DNA from: Lewinellaceae bacterium
GTDB lineage: Bacteria; Bacteroidota; Bacteroidia; Chitinophagales; Saprospiraceae
Direction: 5' to 3'
Length of the DNA stretch: 64,000 bases
NCBI GenBank assembly: GCA_020636275.1
Contig: JACJYD010000001.1
Location: forward strand, 372,001 to 436,000
Shown: one piece after another, positions 34,441 through 46,372 of the stretch
Numbering within the stretch: the first letter of the stretch is position 1
How the letters are laid out: every line of letters starts with the position of its first letter
Notes under the pieces: model-generated
Databases searched by the model: none
What the model was told of the DNA's origin: nothing
What the model saw: only the letters and a program-made list of their open reading frames with translations
Translations under genes and position numbers: made by a program

Positions 34441-36076
34441 ATGCCAGGTATTTGCCCACGATGGGCATTCTTCTCCCCATTCCAAAGGCCTTGGATGTCA
34501 CCCGAAGCACCGGCGCCGTCTGGTAGCGTTTAAACTCGTTGATATTGACCAGCCGCAGCACCCGCCTCACGAGTTTTTCGTCGAAGCCCATTTCGATGAG
34601 GTCTTGTGGGCTTTGGTGTTTTTCGATGTAATGGAAGAGAATGGGATCGAGCTCGTCGTATTCGGGCAGGCTGTCGCTGTCCTTCTGGTTGGGACGGAGT
34701 TCGGCGGATGGCGGTTTGGTGATGATATTTTCGGGAATGATCTCCCGGTGCCGGTTGAGGTAACGGGCGAGCTCGTAGACTTCGGTCTTGTAGACGTCGC
34801 CGATCACGGAGAGGCCGCCGCAGAGGTCGCCATAGAGCGTGCCGTAGCCCACGGCCATTTCGCTCTTGTTGGTCGTGTTGAGGAGGATATGGCCGAACTT
34901 GTTGGAAAAGGCCATGAGCAGATTGCCCCGGATCCGGGCCTGGATGTTTTCTTCGGTGAGGTTGAAGGGGTGGGCCCAGAAGTGGGGTTCCAGAACTTCC
35001 ATATAGGTATTGTAGACCTTTTCGATGGGAATGACATCGTATTGTACGCCCAGGTTTTCGGCCAGTTGCCGGGCATCGAGCACGGAGTGATCAGAGGAGA
35101 ACTGGGAGGGCAATAATAGTACCCGGACGTTGTCTTCCCCCAGGGCTTCGGCGGCCAGTACGGCGACCACGGCTGAGTCGATACCGCCCGACAAACCCAG
35201 GATGGCTTTTTTGAAACCCAATTTTCCGAAATAATCCTTCAGTCCGCAGACCAGCGCATTGTGAATGAGCTTCATCTTGTCCTTGGGCTGGAGTTTTTCC
35301 TTCTCGCCCCGTCCGACCTCGTCTAGGTCGTAATAGCGGATACATTCTTCGAAGTAAGGCAGTTCGTCGACGATTTTGCCGTTGGGCGCCACGACCATGC
35401 TGCCCCCATCGAAGATGATCTCCGTTTGGGCGCCGACGTGGTTGACGTAGAAAAGGGGGATCCGGTAGCGCTCCGCATTGGCTTTCAATACGCGGATGCG
35501 GTCTTCGGCGTGGTCGTGCGCAAAGGGCGAGGCCGAGATATTGAGGATCAATTCGGGCTTTTGGGGCAGCATTTCATCGAGTGGACAGATGGTGTAGAGC
35601 GGGTTTTCGTTGCCCAGATTCCAGAGGTCTTCACAGATAGACAGGGCGATGCGTTTGCCTTTGTACTCCACGATCTGGAATTCGTTGGCTGGTTCGAAGT
35701 AGCGGTATTCATCGAAGATATCGTAGGTGGGCAGCAGGGCTTTGTGCTGCACGTGCAGGATCTTTCCGTCGGCGAGGAAATAGGCCGAGTTGTACAGATC
35801 TTTGCCTTCGATCACCGGATTGCGGCTGGGCGATCCTACCACGACCGCGATTCCACGGGCGGCCTCTGCCAGCTTTTGGATTGAATGCTCCGCCAGGTGG
35901 ATAAAATCGTCGAATTCGAGGAAATCGCGCGGAGGGTACCCGCAGGTGGCCAATTCTCCGAAACAGATGATGTCGGCATGCTGTGATTTGGCTTCCTCGA
36001 TTGCGCTCCGCATTTTGGTCAGGTTGCCATCAAAATTGCCGATGTGGTAGTCGAGTTGGGCGAGGGCGATCTTCAT
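34439..36076 (-). CDS. nadE: Glutamine-dependent NAD+ synthetase
   Basis: Converts deamido-NAD to NAD using glutamine. The N-terminal nitrilase-type glutaminase domain (1-~270) has the triad E41 (CFGELATCG), K112 (VQHKALLPTYD) and C148 (LSICEDLW). The C-terminal synthetase domain has P-loop LSGGIDSAVV (SGGIDS at 296-301) and NKSEMAVGYGTLYGD. At 545 aa it has the expected two-domain length. It is divergent from uvrA. Together with nadK and nadD in the same window it gives three NAD(P)-synthesis genes. Confidence 0.97.
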   Translation of the reverse strand: MKIALAQLDYHIGNFDGNLTKMRSAIEEAKSQHADIICFGELATCGYPPRDFLEFDDFIHLAEHSIQKLAEAARGIAVVVGSPSRNPVIEGKDLYNSAYFLADGKILHVQHKALLPTYDIFDEYRYFEPANEFQIVEYKGKRIALSICEDLWNLGNENPLYTICPLDEMLPQKPELILNISASPFAHDHAEDRIRVLKANAERYRIPLFYVNHVGAQTEIIFDGGSMVVAPNGKIVDELPYFEECIRYYDLDEVGRGEKEKLQPKDKMKLIHNALVCGLKDYFGKLGFKKAILGLSGGIDSAVVAVLAAEALGEDNVRVLLLPSQFSSDHSVLDARQLAENLGVQYDVIPIEKVYNTYMEVLEPHFWAHPFNLTEENIQARIRGNLLMAFSNKFGHILLNTTNKSEMAVGYGTLYGDLCGGLSVIGDVYKTEVYELARYLNRHREIIPENIITKPPSAELRPNQKDSDSLPEYDELDPILFHYIEKHQSPQDLIEMGFDEKLVRRVLRLVNINEFKRYQTAPVLRVTSKAFGMGRRMPIVGKYLA

Positions 36077-36094
36077 GAAAAACGTTTATGGGCT

Positions 36095-36102
36095 CAAAGG
36101 TA
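36095..36102 (-). promoter_or_regulatory. Bacteroidota -7 element for nadE
   Basis: TACCTTTG on the minus strand, 18 bp upstream of ATG 36076. Confidence 0.55.
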
Positions 36103-36132
36103 AGGGATTTCTGAGTTGTGATCCGGATTCCT

Positions 36133-36140
36133 TATCTTTG
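36133..36140 (+). promoter_or_regulatory. Bacteroidota -7 element for uvrA
   Basis: TATCTTTG, an exact TAnnTTTG match, with an expected leader of about 37 nt before ATG 36184. It forms a compact divergent pair with the nadE element. Confidence 0.55.
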
Positions 36141-36183
36141 CGCATTACTTTAAAAAATTTCTTCTCAATTTTTTTTCTCCCAC

Positions 36184-39048
<2,865 letters not shown>

Positions 39049-39081
39049 TGGGATGCACGAGGGATGTTGAAAATGATCTAA

Positions 39082-40605
39082 ATGCGTACATGGGTTAACT
39101 TACTTTTCAAGGCCTATTTTCGCCGCCGCATGAAGCGGGTGCGAAATTACATGGAGAACCCGGTAGAAGTGCAAGGGCAGGTGCTTCGGCATTTGCTCCA
39201 TCGGGCGCGGCATACCGAGATCGGCCGGACGAATGGCTTTTCCTCCATGACAACCAGGGAAGAATTCAGCGGCAGCCTGCCGGTTCGCGATTATGAGCAG
39301 ATCAAACCCTTTATCGATCGGATGATGCACGGAGAGCCCGATGTCCTGTGGCCGGGGCAAGTTCGTTTCTTTTCCAAATCTTCCGGCACGACCGAAGACA
39401 AAAGCAAGTTCATTCCCGTCAGCCTGGAAAACCTGTACGACTCACATATCCAGGGTACGCGCGACACGATGGCCTTGTACTACCACCAGCGGCCGAAGGC
39501 CCGGATGTTTTGGGGGAAGAGCCTGATCATGGGAGGGAGTCTGGCGCCTTTCCCGGAGTATCCCGGCACCATTCGGGGAGACGTGTCGGCCATTCTCAAT
39601 TCGCATGTTCCCTGGTATTCCCGGCCCTTCCTGACCCCCGATCCGGAGATCGTGCTGATGGCCAATTTTGAAGAAAAGATCGAGCGCATGGCCCAGGCGC
39701 TGAGCAAGGAACCCATGTTGGTGGCCATTGGAGGGGTGCCTACCTGGACGGTTGTTTTGTTGCGGCGCATTTTGGAGATCACCGGAAAATCCAACCTGCT
39801 GGAGGTTTGGCCGAATATCGAAGCCTATATTCATGGCGGCGTGAGTTTCGTGCCCTACAAAGAACAATTTTTCGACTTTTTCCCCACCAAAGATTTCAAT
39901 TACCAGGAGGTTTACAACGCTTCGGAGGGGTATTTTGCCGCTCAGAACGATTTCAGATCCGACGATATGCTCCTCTTGCTGGACAGCAATATCTATTATG
40001 AATTTTTGCCCATGGAGGAGTGGGAAAAGCCCGATCCCAAAGCCATTCCGCTGGAAAAGGTGGAGAAAGGCAAGGTCTATGCCATGGTGATCAGCAACAA
40101 TGGGGGCCTATGGCGATACAATATCGGCGATACGGTGACATTTACTTCCATTTGTCCATACAAGATCAAGATCACGGGGCGGACCAAGCAGTTTATCAAT
40201 GCTTTCGGGGAGGAGCTCATGGTTGAAAATGCCGACCGGGCGCTGGCAATGACCTGCGAAGCCCTTCATGCGGTGGTGAGCGAATACACGGCTGCGCCCA
40301 TTTATTTTGAAGGGGCGGGCCGCGGTGGCCATCAATGGATCGTTGAGTTTAAAGAGGCCCCGGTCAATGTCGAGCAATTTGCCGACCTTCTGGACCTGAA
40401 CCTGCAGCGGCTCAATTCCGACTACGAGGCGAAACGCTACAAGGGAATGGCGTTGGAACGATTGCACCTTCAAGCCGTGCCGCCCGGAACTTTTGTACTT
40501 TGGATGAAGCACCGGGGCAAATACGGCGGGCAGCATAAAGTGCCGCGGTTGGCCAATCACCGGGAGTTTGTTGAAGATGTATTGCGATTTATAGAAAACA
40601 AGTAA
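39082..40605 (+). CDS. GH3 auxin-responsive-promoter family protein (acyl-adenylase fold)
   Basis: This is the plant GH3/JAR1-like adenylating family, not glycoside hydrolase family 3. The ATP-binding motif FFSKSSGTTEDKSKFIPVS lies near 96-114, EVYNASEGYFAAQNDF near 275-290, and the hinge/C-terminal block GRTKQFINAFGEELMVENAD near 369-388. Plant members join amino acids to acyl hormones; the role of bacterial members is unknown. The stop overlaps the next ATG (TAATG), so the pair is coupled. Confidence 0.92.
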   Translation: MRTWVNLLFKAYFRRRMKRVRNYMENPVEVQGQVLRHLLHRARHTEIGRTNGFSSMTTREEFSGSLPVRDYEQIKPFIDRMMHGEPDVLWPGQVRFFSKSSGTTEDKSKFIPVSLENLYDSHIQGTRDTMALYYHQRPKARMFWGKSLIMGGSLAPFPEYPGTIRGDVSAILNSHVPWYSRPFLTPDPEIVLMANFEEKIERMAQALSKEPMLVAIGGVPTWTVVLLRRILEITGKSNLLEVWPNIEAYIHGGVSFVPYKEQFFDFFPTKDFNYQEVYNASEGYFAAQNDFRSDDMLLLLDSNIYYEFLPMEEWEKPDPKAIPLEKVEKGKVYAMVISNNGGLWRYNIGDTVTFTSICPYKIKITGRTKQFINAFGEELMVENADRALAMTCEALHAVVSEYTAAPIYFEGAGRGGHQWIVEFKEAPVNVEQFADLLDLNLQRLNSDYEAKRYKGMALERLHLQAVPPGTFVLWMKHRGKYGGQHKVPRLANHREFVEDVLRFIENK

Positions 40606-40928
40606 TGGATCCTACTACAGAATTGATCGTCAAGGATTTTGAGCTGATCGCCCCCGAGGAAGAGATGACGGAGGAGCAATTTTTCGATTTTTTAGCCGAT
40701 CACATCGCCTATTTGATCGAACACAAGCTGGAGTACCTCATGAGTCTAATGTACCGCCTGGACGTCAATGAAGCCAAGGTGCATTTGGCGCTCTCACCTT
40801 TTGCAACCGAGCCCGCCAACATCGGCATCGCCCGCCTCGTGCTCGAGCGACAGAAACAGCGGGTAGCCACCAAGCAATACTACAAGCAGGTGCAGCCGGA
40901 AGATATGGATGAAGACCTGGCTTTATAA
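40605..40928 (+). CDS. Small acidic hypothetical protein coupled to the GH3 gene
   Basis: A protein of 107 aa with an acidic N-terminal half (LIAPEEEMTEEQFFDFLADHI) and a helical HKLEYLMSLMYRLDVNE segment. No signal peptide, membrane helix or known family. Its ATG overlaps the GH3 stop by one base and a terminator hairpin follows directly, so it is a genuine operon member. A GH3-associated accessory role is inference from position only. Confidence 0.7.
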   Translation: MDPTTELIVKDFELIAPEEEMTEEQFFDFLADHIAYLIEHKLEYLMSLMYRLDVNEAKVHLALSPFATEPANIGIARLVLERQKQRVATKQYYKQVQPEDMDEDLAL

Positions 40929-40933
40929 AAATA

Positions 40934-40959
40934 AAAGGCATGCCCGCAGGCATGCCTTT
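40934..40959. terminator. Bidirectional terminator hairpin
   Basis: Perfect 11-bp stem, 40934-40944 with 40949-40959, loop CGCA, between convergent genes ending at 40928 (+) and 40999 (-). Confidence 0.75.
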
Positions 40960-40998
40960 GTGGAAAGATATGGCTAATTATAAGAGGCTAAAACAATT

Positions 40999-41838
40999 TT
41001 ACTGCATGTAGGCGATACTGCGCACGGCCGTGTGCTGGATGCCGGCAAACCCGAAGGCATGCACCGGTTGTTCCAACACCATTTCCCCAACGGTAAGGTA
41101 CTGGACGCGCACTACGCTGGCTTCATAGGTTTCCGAGGGCGTACCCGGGTTGTTGCCGGCGTAGAAGATGATGTACTGACCATCCGGGGTGATCTCGTAA
41201 AATCCCCTTTCTTCCAGGCGGGCAGAAGGCGTTTCACAGGTCTTGGTATAAGTTCCGTCTTTGTGAAATTGCAACTGCATCGAGGTGATCCCGGCGCGTT
41301 CGTCCGTGTTACAACTCAGGATGTCGGCCATGTCGGAAGGGAAGGTTACGCTGTTCCACTCCCCGGAAAGGCTGTTTTGCATCCGGTCGAGTTCTTTCGC
41401 ACTGATGGTGGGTTTGAGGATCAGTTCGATATCATCCAGGGAATCCATGATGGTTGCATTCAGCCCGTCGCAAGTAGCTTCCAGATGGATCGTCTGCTCG
41501 TTAAATTCCGAATCGGTGAGGATCAGCTCCACTCCTCCGTTGCGTTCTTGCAGTTTCCACATCATGGACTCGACGCTCAGGTTTCCCGTTACGTCTGTGG
41601 AGATGATGTCGACCAGGCCATAATCGTGAAATTGGAATGCCGATTGTTCGGCTTGTTCGTTTTCAACCGACCAAACTCCCTGAAGGAGATCTGCCTGGAG
41701 CTTATCCACAGCCGTGAAAAAGGCCGGGAACCGGGCAGCGTTCAGGCGGCAATCAAACTCGTCTGAAACAGAATCCTGTCTTGCTTGAAGAGCGGGGGTA
41801 AGACAAAGAAAAGTAACAACAAATATGAGCGTTCTCAT
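40999..41838 (-). CDS. Secreted hypothetical protein with two lipocalin-like halves
   Basis: Signal peptide from ATG 41838: MRTLIFVVTFLCLTPALQA. The mature ~260 residues hold two similar beta-rich segments (LQGVWSVENEQAEQSAFQFHD and LSGEWNSVTFPSDMADI), each a G.W opening like lipocalin-type domains. The frame is open further upstream to 41985, but a TATCTTTG element at 41903-41896 and the clean signal peptide fix the shorter start (279 aa). No specific function can be assigned. Confidence 0.7.
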   Translation of the reverse strand: MRTLIFVVTFLCLTPALQARQDSVSDEFDCRLNAARFPAFFTAVDKLQADLLQGVWSVENEQAEQSAFQFHDYGLVDIISTDVTGNLSVESMMWKLQERNGGVELILTDSEFNEQTIHLEATCDGLNATIMDSLDDIELILKPTISAKELDRMQNSLSGEWNSVTFPSDMADILSCNTDERAGITSMQLQFHKDGTYTKTCETPSARLEERGFYEITPDGQYIIFYAGNNPGTPSETYEASVVRVQYLTVGEMVLEQPVHAFGFAGIQHTAVRSIAYMQ

Positions 41839-42204
41839 GACAAAGATTGTTTTATTGGGGTGTTTTTGGGTTATTCTTAACTCTGGTTTCATAGACAAAG
41901 ATATGGGGCGATGGCTGCATGAATTGAACTTAACTCGATCAGTAGTCCCGATTTCTCGACAAAGTACTGCCTTATGAACCAACAAGTCAATATTTTGGTT
42001 CTCGGGTAATATTTAGTTTATTTTGCAATAATGTTTGAATGAAGACGATTTGATTAGAATAATGTTTCAGAATAGAGCCTGTTAGTTGGTTTCATTTCGT
42101 CCTTAGCGACAGGGACTAATGGAATATTTGTGCAAAATTTTTTTTTGAACGGGAAACATTTAATTTTAAAATTACACAACCTTCCTTCTTCAAAATCCTT
42201 CCCA
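41839..42204. other. Divergent intergenic region, 366 bp
   Basis: AT-rich gap between the secreted-protein gene (-) and recO (+). It contains the minus-strand promoter element at 41903-41896 and, for recO, a one-mismatch element AATATTTG at 42123-42130. An in-frame GTG at 42130 could extend recO by 25 residues, but the added sequence does not look like RecO. No RNA gene, repeat or small open frame with support was seen. Confidence 0.6.
41896..41903 (-). promoter_or_regulatory. Bacteroidota -7 element for the secreted protein gene
   Basis: TATCTTTG on the minus strand; leader of about 50 nt to ATG 41838. Confidence 0.5.
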
Positions 42205-42927
42205 ATGTTGATCAAGACCCGAGGGATCGTTTTTCGCAATCAAAAATACGGGGAGACAAGTGTCATCCTGGATGTTTATACGGAGGAGAAAGGGCTTCAA
42301 TCTTATATCGTGCACGGGGTGCGCACTACCAAGGCGAGGGTTTCGGCCAGTTTGGTGCAGGTCATGTCGCTCGTCGAGTTGGTCACCTACAGTCGCGACG
42401 ACCGCTCTCTGCAACACATAAAGGAGATCCGGCCTGAAGTCGTCTACCAGTCGATCCCATTCGACCTGAAAAAAGGAGCGATCGGTCTGTTCATGATCGA
42501 GATGGCCCGAAAGTCGATCCGGGAGATCGAAGAGAATAAGGCCTTGTTCGATTTTTTACACGGCAGCTTTCTTTTTTTGGACCAAACCCTCCAGCCGGTC
42601 GGCAACTTCCATTTGTATTTTCTGTGTGAACTGGCGGTTTTCCTGGGCTTTCAGCCGGATGGGACGGCTTCTTCCGAAACCCCATATTTTGATCTGCAGG
42701 AAGGGTCCTTTCTATCTTCCATCCCGTCGCATCCCTACTATGTCGACGAGGCACAAAGCCTGTTGCTCAGCCGGGTGCTGGAAAGCACTCCGGAGGCCAT
42801 TGCCGGCCTGCAGCTTTCCCGGACGGAGCGAAGGGCGCTCCTGTACCATTTGATGGATTATTACCGCTTGCATATCGAGCATTTTCCCACCATACACTCG
42901 CATCAGGTGCTGGAGACGATATTCTGA
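42205..42927 (+). CDS. recO: DNA repair protein RecO
   Basis: RecO mediates RecA loading with RecR and anneals single strands. The N-terminal OB-fold starts at MLIKTRGIVFRNQKYGETSVI and continues GLQSYIVHGVR; the C-terminal helical part includes LCELAVFLGFQPDG. The zinc-binding cysteines of many RecO proteins are absent. The start at ATG 42205 gives 240 aa and the canonical N-terminus. The 3' end overlaps the convergent gene by 25 bp. Confidence 0.93.
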   Translation: MLIKTRGIVFRNQKYGETSVILDVYTEEKGLQSYIVHGVRTTKARVSASLVQVMSLVELVTYSRDDRSLQHIKEIRPEVVYQSIPFDLKKGAIGLFMIEMARKSIREIEENKALFDFLHGSFLFLDQTLQPVGNFHLYFLCELAVFLGFQPDGTASSETPYFDLQEGSFLSSIPSHPYYVDEAQSLLLSRVLESTPEAIAGLQLSRTERRALLYHLMDYYRLHIEHFPTIHSHQVLETIF

Positions 42928-43589
42928 AGGCTCTCCAGGGGGAGGAGCAGCGATTTTCCGTAGAAATGACGGTCCGGATCGAGCCGCCGGTAGTGGGCAG
43001 TGAGGAGCGCTTCGTCTTTTGCCATCAGGTTGTATACCGTGCGCATTACTTTGAAGAAACGGCCGGGGTCGGCTACAGGTGAGATGTCTTTTCCCTGAAC
43101 GCTGTGCAGGAACCGGCGAAAGGCCTGGTCGTCGAAAATGGCATACTGGTCGGGATACCGGAAGGCCAGGTAGAGGGAGATCATCCGGTAGTCTTCGTGG
43201 TAGTGGCGGGTCTCGATGTAGTCGGGGTGGGTGTCGCGGTAGTCCCGGAGCAGTTCGTCGCAGTGGAAAAGAAAGCGGTCGATGCGGTTTTCGGCATCTT
43301 TGTTTTCATTGAACAGGTCCTTGAACATATCCCGCAGAAAACCGGGATAGGCTTGCGCAAAGAGCAACATCTGCTCTTTCGGGGTATAACGCTCGTCTTT
43401 CCAGAGGCGGCGGTTGGAAGAATTTTGAAGGCTGGCATCGTACATGGCCGCGAAGTCGGCTGCGTCGAGGTCCCAATTTTCCTGAAAAATGCGCTGTGAT
43501 TCCCAGGCATACAGGAAGGGGAATTCCCCCGCCGTTTCCAGATAGTTGCGAAATCGCTCGATATGGGTCTGGAGCAGTCGGAGATTCAT
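42903..43589 (-). CDS. Stand-alone domain resembling the N-terminal region of some McrB-type ATPases
   Basis: A protein of 228 aa, mostly helical, with no signal peptide. The pattern YAWESQRIFQENWDLDAADFAAMYDAS, then LRDMFKDLFNE and RMISLYLAFRYPDQYAIFD, recalls a domain found in front of AAA domains in McrB-like restriction proteins. No ATPase or nuclease gene is next to it. The assignment rests on remembered family patterns and is weak. Overlaps the recO end by 25 bp. Confidence 0.5.
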   Translation of the reverse strand: MNLRLLQTHIERFRNYLETAGEFPFLYAWESQRIFQENWDLDAADFAAMYDASLQNSSNRRLWKDERYTPKEQMLLFAQAYPGFLRDMFKDLFNENKDAENRIDRFLFHCDELLRDYRDTHPDYIETRHYHEDYRMISLYLAFRYPDQYAIFDDQAFRRFLHSVQGKDISPVADPGRFFKVMRTVYNLMAKDEALLTAHYRRLDPDRHFYGKSLLLPLESLQNIVSST

Positions 43590-43644
43590 TATTTTTTGAT
43601 TTGAAGGCCAGCCACTTTTCTCAGGTATAAACTTAAAAACGGAT

Positions 43645-44583
43645 TTAGTACCCTCGTACCTGATAGGTCTTCCCGTCGATCTTCATAGAAGCCACGGCGT
43701 GCCGGCCATTGAGGTAAAGATAGATCGGGTCGCCTTTGTCGGGGGTAAATTCCCATTCGTAGCGTTCTTCGGTGATCCGCGGGGTTTTGAATTCCCGTTC
43801 CACGACCTTTTTGATGGGGTATCGCTCCGTTCGATCTTCGCTGGTGCCGTCGGTAAAATGGAGAGTGGACCGCAATTCAACAAAGTATTCCCGGATCTCT
43901 TTGGATTTGACAACGATTACGCTGTCGGCCACGGCCAGGCTATCGGAGGAGGATACTTCCTTTGTTTTTTCTTCGATGGTAATTTTCTCGACAAAGGAAA
44001 TCGTGGTACTATCTTCCATAAGCAGCCGTTCCTGGATTCCGGTTTCCTGATCGAGGCGGAAGAAAGGGCGGATGGATTTTCCCCAAAGGGAGTCCGGATG
44101 AGGGAGTACGGTTTCATCCCAGTCGGTGAAGAAAGCGCTTTCTGCCTTGCGTCGCTTATCGGGGATGCTGGCCAGGTAAAAGATCATCTCCGGGTCGTCG
44201 GGAGAGCGGCGGAAGACCACCGCCTCGGCATGCGACCATTGGTTGAGGATGACCTTCAGATGGCCTGAAAGGCGAGCGTCGCGGGCGTTGATCGTTTGGA
44301 GGATATAGCCGTATTCCGTTGGACTGATGCTGCTGATCTGGTAGACGCCCTGGATCTCGGGACCTTCGACATAGAGGTGGGTCCGGGTGACCCCGAAGGA
44401 GTATTCGCCTGGCCGGATGGTCCGGTCCATTTGATCCGGGATCTCAACCTGGTATGGGCGAAAGTCGTAGCCGAGCAACACTTCGATATCGTAAAAGCTG
44501 CGATCGGTGATAAAGGTATAATCCCGCTGGGCCCTGGTTAGCAGGGGCAAGAGGAGGAAGGTAATCGCGATAATCGGTTTCAT
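43645..44583 (-). CDS. Secreted hypothetical protein
   Basis: Signal peptide 1-18 (ITFLLLPLLTRAQ), then ~295 residues that are beta-rich with charged stretches. No recognised domain, lipobox or T9SS tail. Starts 6 bp after ftcD ends and reads in the same direction as the gene at 42903, so the three are probably one operon. Periplasmic location inferred. Confidence 0.65.
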   Translation of the reverse strand: MKPIIAITFLLLPLLTRAQRDYTFITDRSFYDIEVLLGYDFRPYQVEIPDQMDRTIRPGEYSFGVTRTHLYVEGPEIQGVYQISSISPTEYGYILQTINARDARLSGHLKVILNQWSHAEAVVFRRSPDDPEMIFYLASIPDKRRKAESAFFTDWDETVLPHPDSLWGKSIRPFFRLDQETGIQERLLMEDSTTISFVEKITIEEKTKEVSSSDSLAVADSVIVVKSKEIREYFVELRSTLHFTDGTSEDRTERYPIKKVVEREFKTPRITEERYEWEFTPDKGDPIYLYLNGRHAVASMKIDGKTYQVRGY

Positions 44584-44589
44584 AGGAGG

Positions 44590-46281
44590 TTACTTTTCGA
44601 TTTCCTGGTGAATGTATTGGCGAATGCGTTGTTCCAACTCATCGGCGCGGGCGACCATTTCGTTTGCCTGAGCGAGGGTTTTTTCGGCGAAAGCGGCATC
44701 CTTGAGTCCTTTCAGGTTGATCTTGACGTTCATGAAGGCGCCATGCACGGCGGCCCGGGCGCAGAGCGCGCCTACCCCGGCATCGGTAATGGAGTTGGGG
44801 TTGCCGTTCTCGACCATGGGCTGGATCACCTCGAAAGAATCGAGGGAGAGGCGCATGACCCGGAAAGGCACTTCGATGGCGTATTTGGTAGCCTGCTGGA
44901 TGGCTTCCCTGCGGATGGCTTTTTCTTCGTCGGTGGCTTTGGGCAGGCGGAAGGCTTCGATGATGCCGTTGAAGGCGCGGGTATCCTCATCCACGAGGCG
45001 CAACAGTTCGTCCTTGATCTGTTGGGCTTTTTCGGCCCAATTGCTGAATTCTTCCCAGCGTTCGTCCCATTGGCGTTTGTGCGACGACAGGTTGGCGACC
45101 ATGGCGGCCAGGGATACGCCCAGTGCACCGACGTATGCAGAGATGGAGCCGCCGCCGGGCGCCACGCTTTCGGACGCCGTTTCATTGGCGAAGCTGCGGA
45201 GGTCCATTTGGATGAGGCGGGAATGGGCGGGATCTTCGAGAAGGTATTCGATGACTTTCTTTTTCGGATCGAAAGGCGCCAGTTCATCCAGTCCCAAAGT
45301 GCGTACGGCGATCTTGATCACTTCTTCTTCGGAAACCCCGAGAGAGCGGCGTTGCTTTTGGAGGAAGTATTTACCGGCATCCAGAAGCACCTTCAGAGGG
45401 ACGAGTCCGACCAATTCGGAACCGGTGACGCGCAGTCCGCGGGTTTTAGCGCTTTGACAGCAGGCTTCGAAAGCCAGGTGGAGAGGGGTAACGGAAATAT
45501 TGGTCAGGTTCATCGAGATCTGTGCGATGCCGTATTCTTCGATATACCAACCGATCGCTTTAACCGCTTTAAGGGCGCCGGGTTCGCGCACGGGTTCGCC
45601 GTTCTCATCGAGAACGATCTCTCCGTTGATGGGGTCGCCGGCCCGTTTGACGCGGCCTTTTTCCCGCACGTCGAATGCGATGGAGTTGGCGCGCCGTTCG
45701 GAGGTGGTATTGAGATTGATATTGTAAGCGACGAGGAAGTCGCGTGCGCCGATCGCCGTGGCGCCGGCTTTTGCGTTAAACTGAGCGGGACCGTAGTCGG
45801 GTTTCCATTCCGGGCGGCTGAGTTTGTCGGGAAGGCCTTCGTATTCACCGGAGCGCACGGAGGCCAGATTGCGCCGGTCCGGGCTCGTGGCCGCGCTTTC
45901 GTAGCAATAGATGGGGATGGCCAGTTCGCGGCCGACGCGTTCGGCGAGTTGATGGGCGAACCGGGCGGTTTCTTCCATGGTGATGTTGGAGATGGGCACG
46001 AGGGGGCAAACGTCGGTAGCGCCCATGCGCGGATGTTCGCCCTTGTGCTTGCGCATATCGATCAGTTCGGCGGCTTTTTTTATCGCGAGAAAAGCCGCCT
46101 CGATAACGGGGAGCGGTTCGCCGACAAAAGTGACGACGGTGCGGTTGGTGGCCTTACCGGGGTCGACGTCGAGCAGTTTTACGCCCGGAACGGCTTCGAT
46201 GACATCGGTGATCTGTTTGATGATGGTCAGGTCGCGGCCCTCGCTGAAGTTGGGCACGCACTCGATGAGTTGTTTCTTCAT
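44590..46281 (-). CDS. ftcD: Bifunctional glutamate formimidoyltransferase/formimidoyl-THF cyclodeaminase
   Basis: Links histidine degradation to the folate pool. The formiminotransferase domain is about 1-325, starting KQLIECVPNFSEGRD with HPRMGATDVCPLVPI near 83-97. The cyclodeaminase domain is about 345-563, with SVAPGGGSISAYVGALG and AVHGAFMNVKINL. The fused 563-aa form matches animal and Bacteroidota enzymes. No hut genes are adjacent. Confidence 0.96.
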   Translation of the reverse strand: MKKQLIECVPNFSEGRDLTIIKQITDVIEAVPGVKLLDVDPGKATNRTVVTFVGEPLPVIEAAFLAIKKAAELIDMRKHKGEHPRMGATDVCPLVPISNITMEETARFAHQLAERVGRELAIPIYCYESAATSPDRRNLASVRSGEYEGLPDKLSRPEWKPDYGPAQFNAKAGATAIGARDFLVAYNINLNTTSERRANSIAFDVREKGRVKRAGDPINGEIVLDENGEPVREPGALKAVKAIGWYIEEYGIAQISMNLTNISVTPLHLAFEACCQSAKTRGLRVTGSELVGLVPLKVLLDAGKYFLQKQRRSLGVSEEEVIKIAVRTLGLDELAPFDPKKKVIEYLLEDPAHSRLIQMDLRSFANETASESVAPGGGSISAYVGALGVSLAAMVANLSSHKRQWDERWEEFSNWAEKAQQIKDELLRLVDEDTRAFNGIIEAFRLPKATDEEKAIRREAIQQATKYAIEVPFRVMRLSLDSFEVIQPMVENGNPNSITDAGVGALCARAAVHGAFMNVKINLKGLKDAAFAEKTLAQANEMVARADELEQRIRQYIHQEIEK

Positions 46282-46327
46282 GAAAATGGGAATTGGGTTG
46301 CAGGCGCGAAGTTAGGCAAATGGATAT

Positions 46328-46372
46328 AATAAAATGAACAAGGCGGTTGCAGACCGCCTTGTTTATTTTATT
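46328..46372. terminator. Hairpin terminator of the acyl-CoA synthetase gene
   Basis: Arms 46328-46347 and 46353-46372 pair over 20 bp with one mismatch, loop TGCAG. The right arm contains the stop codon at 46368-46370. It lies between the synthetase gene and ftcD, both on the minus strand. Confidence 0.85.

Noticed and set aside
39082..40605. Glycoside hydrolase family 3 enzyme linked to the sugar locus
   Set aside because: The GH3 name here refers to the auxin-responsive acyl-adenylase family; the sequence has an adenylation motif and no glycosidase features.
44608..46329. Open frame of 573 codons on the + strand
   Set aside because: Antisense to ftcD, with low-complexity Phe/Gly/Val-rich composition typical of a mirror frame.
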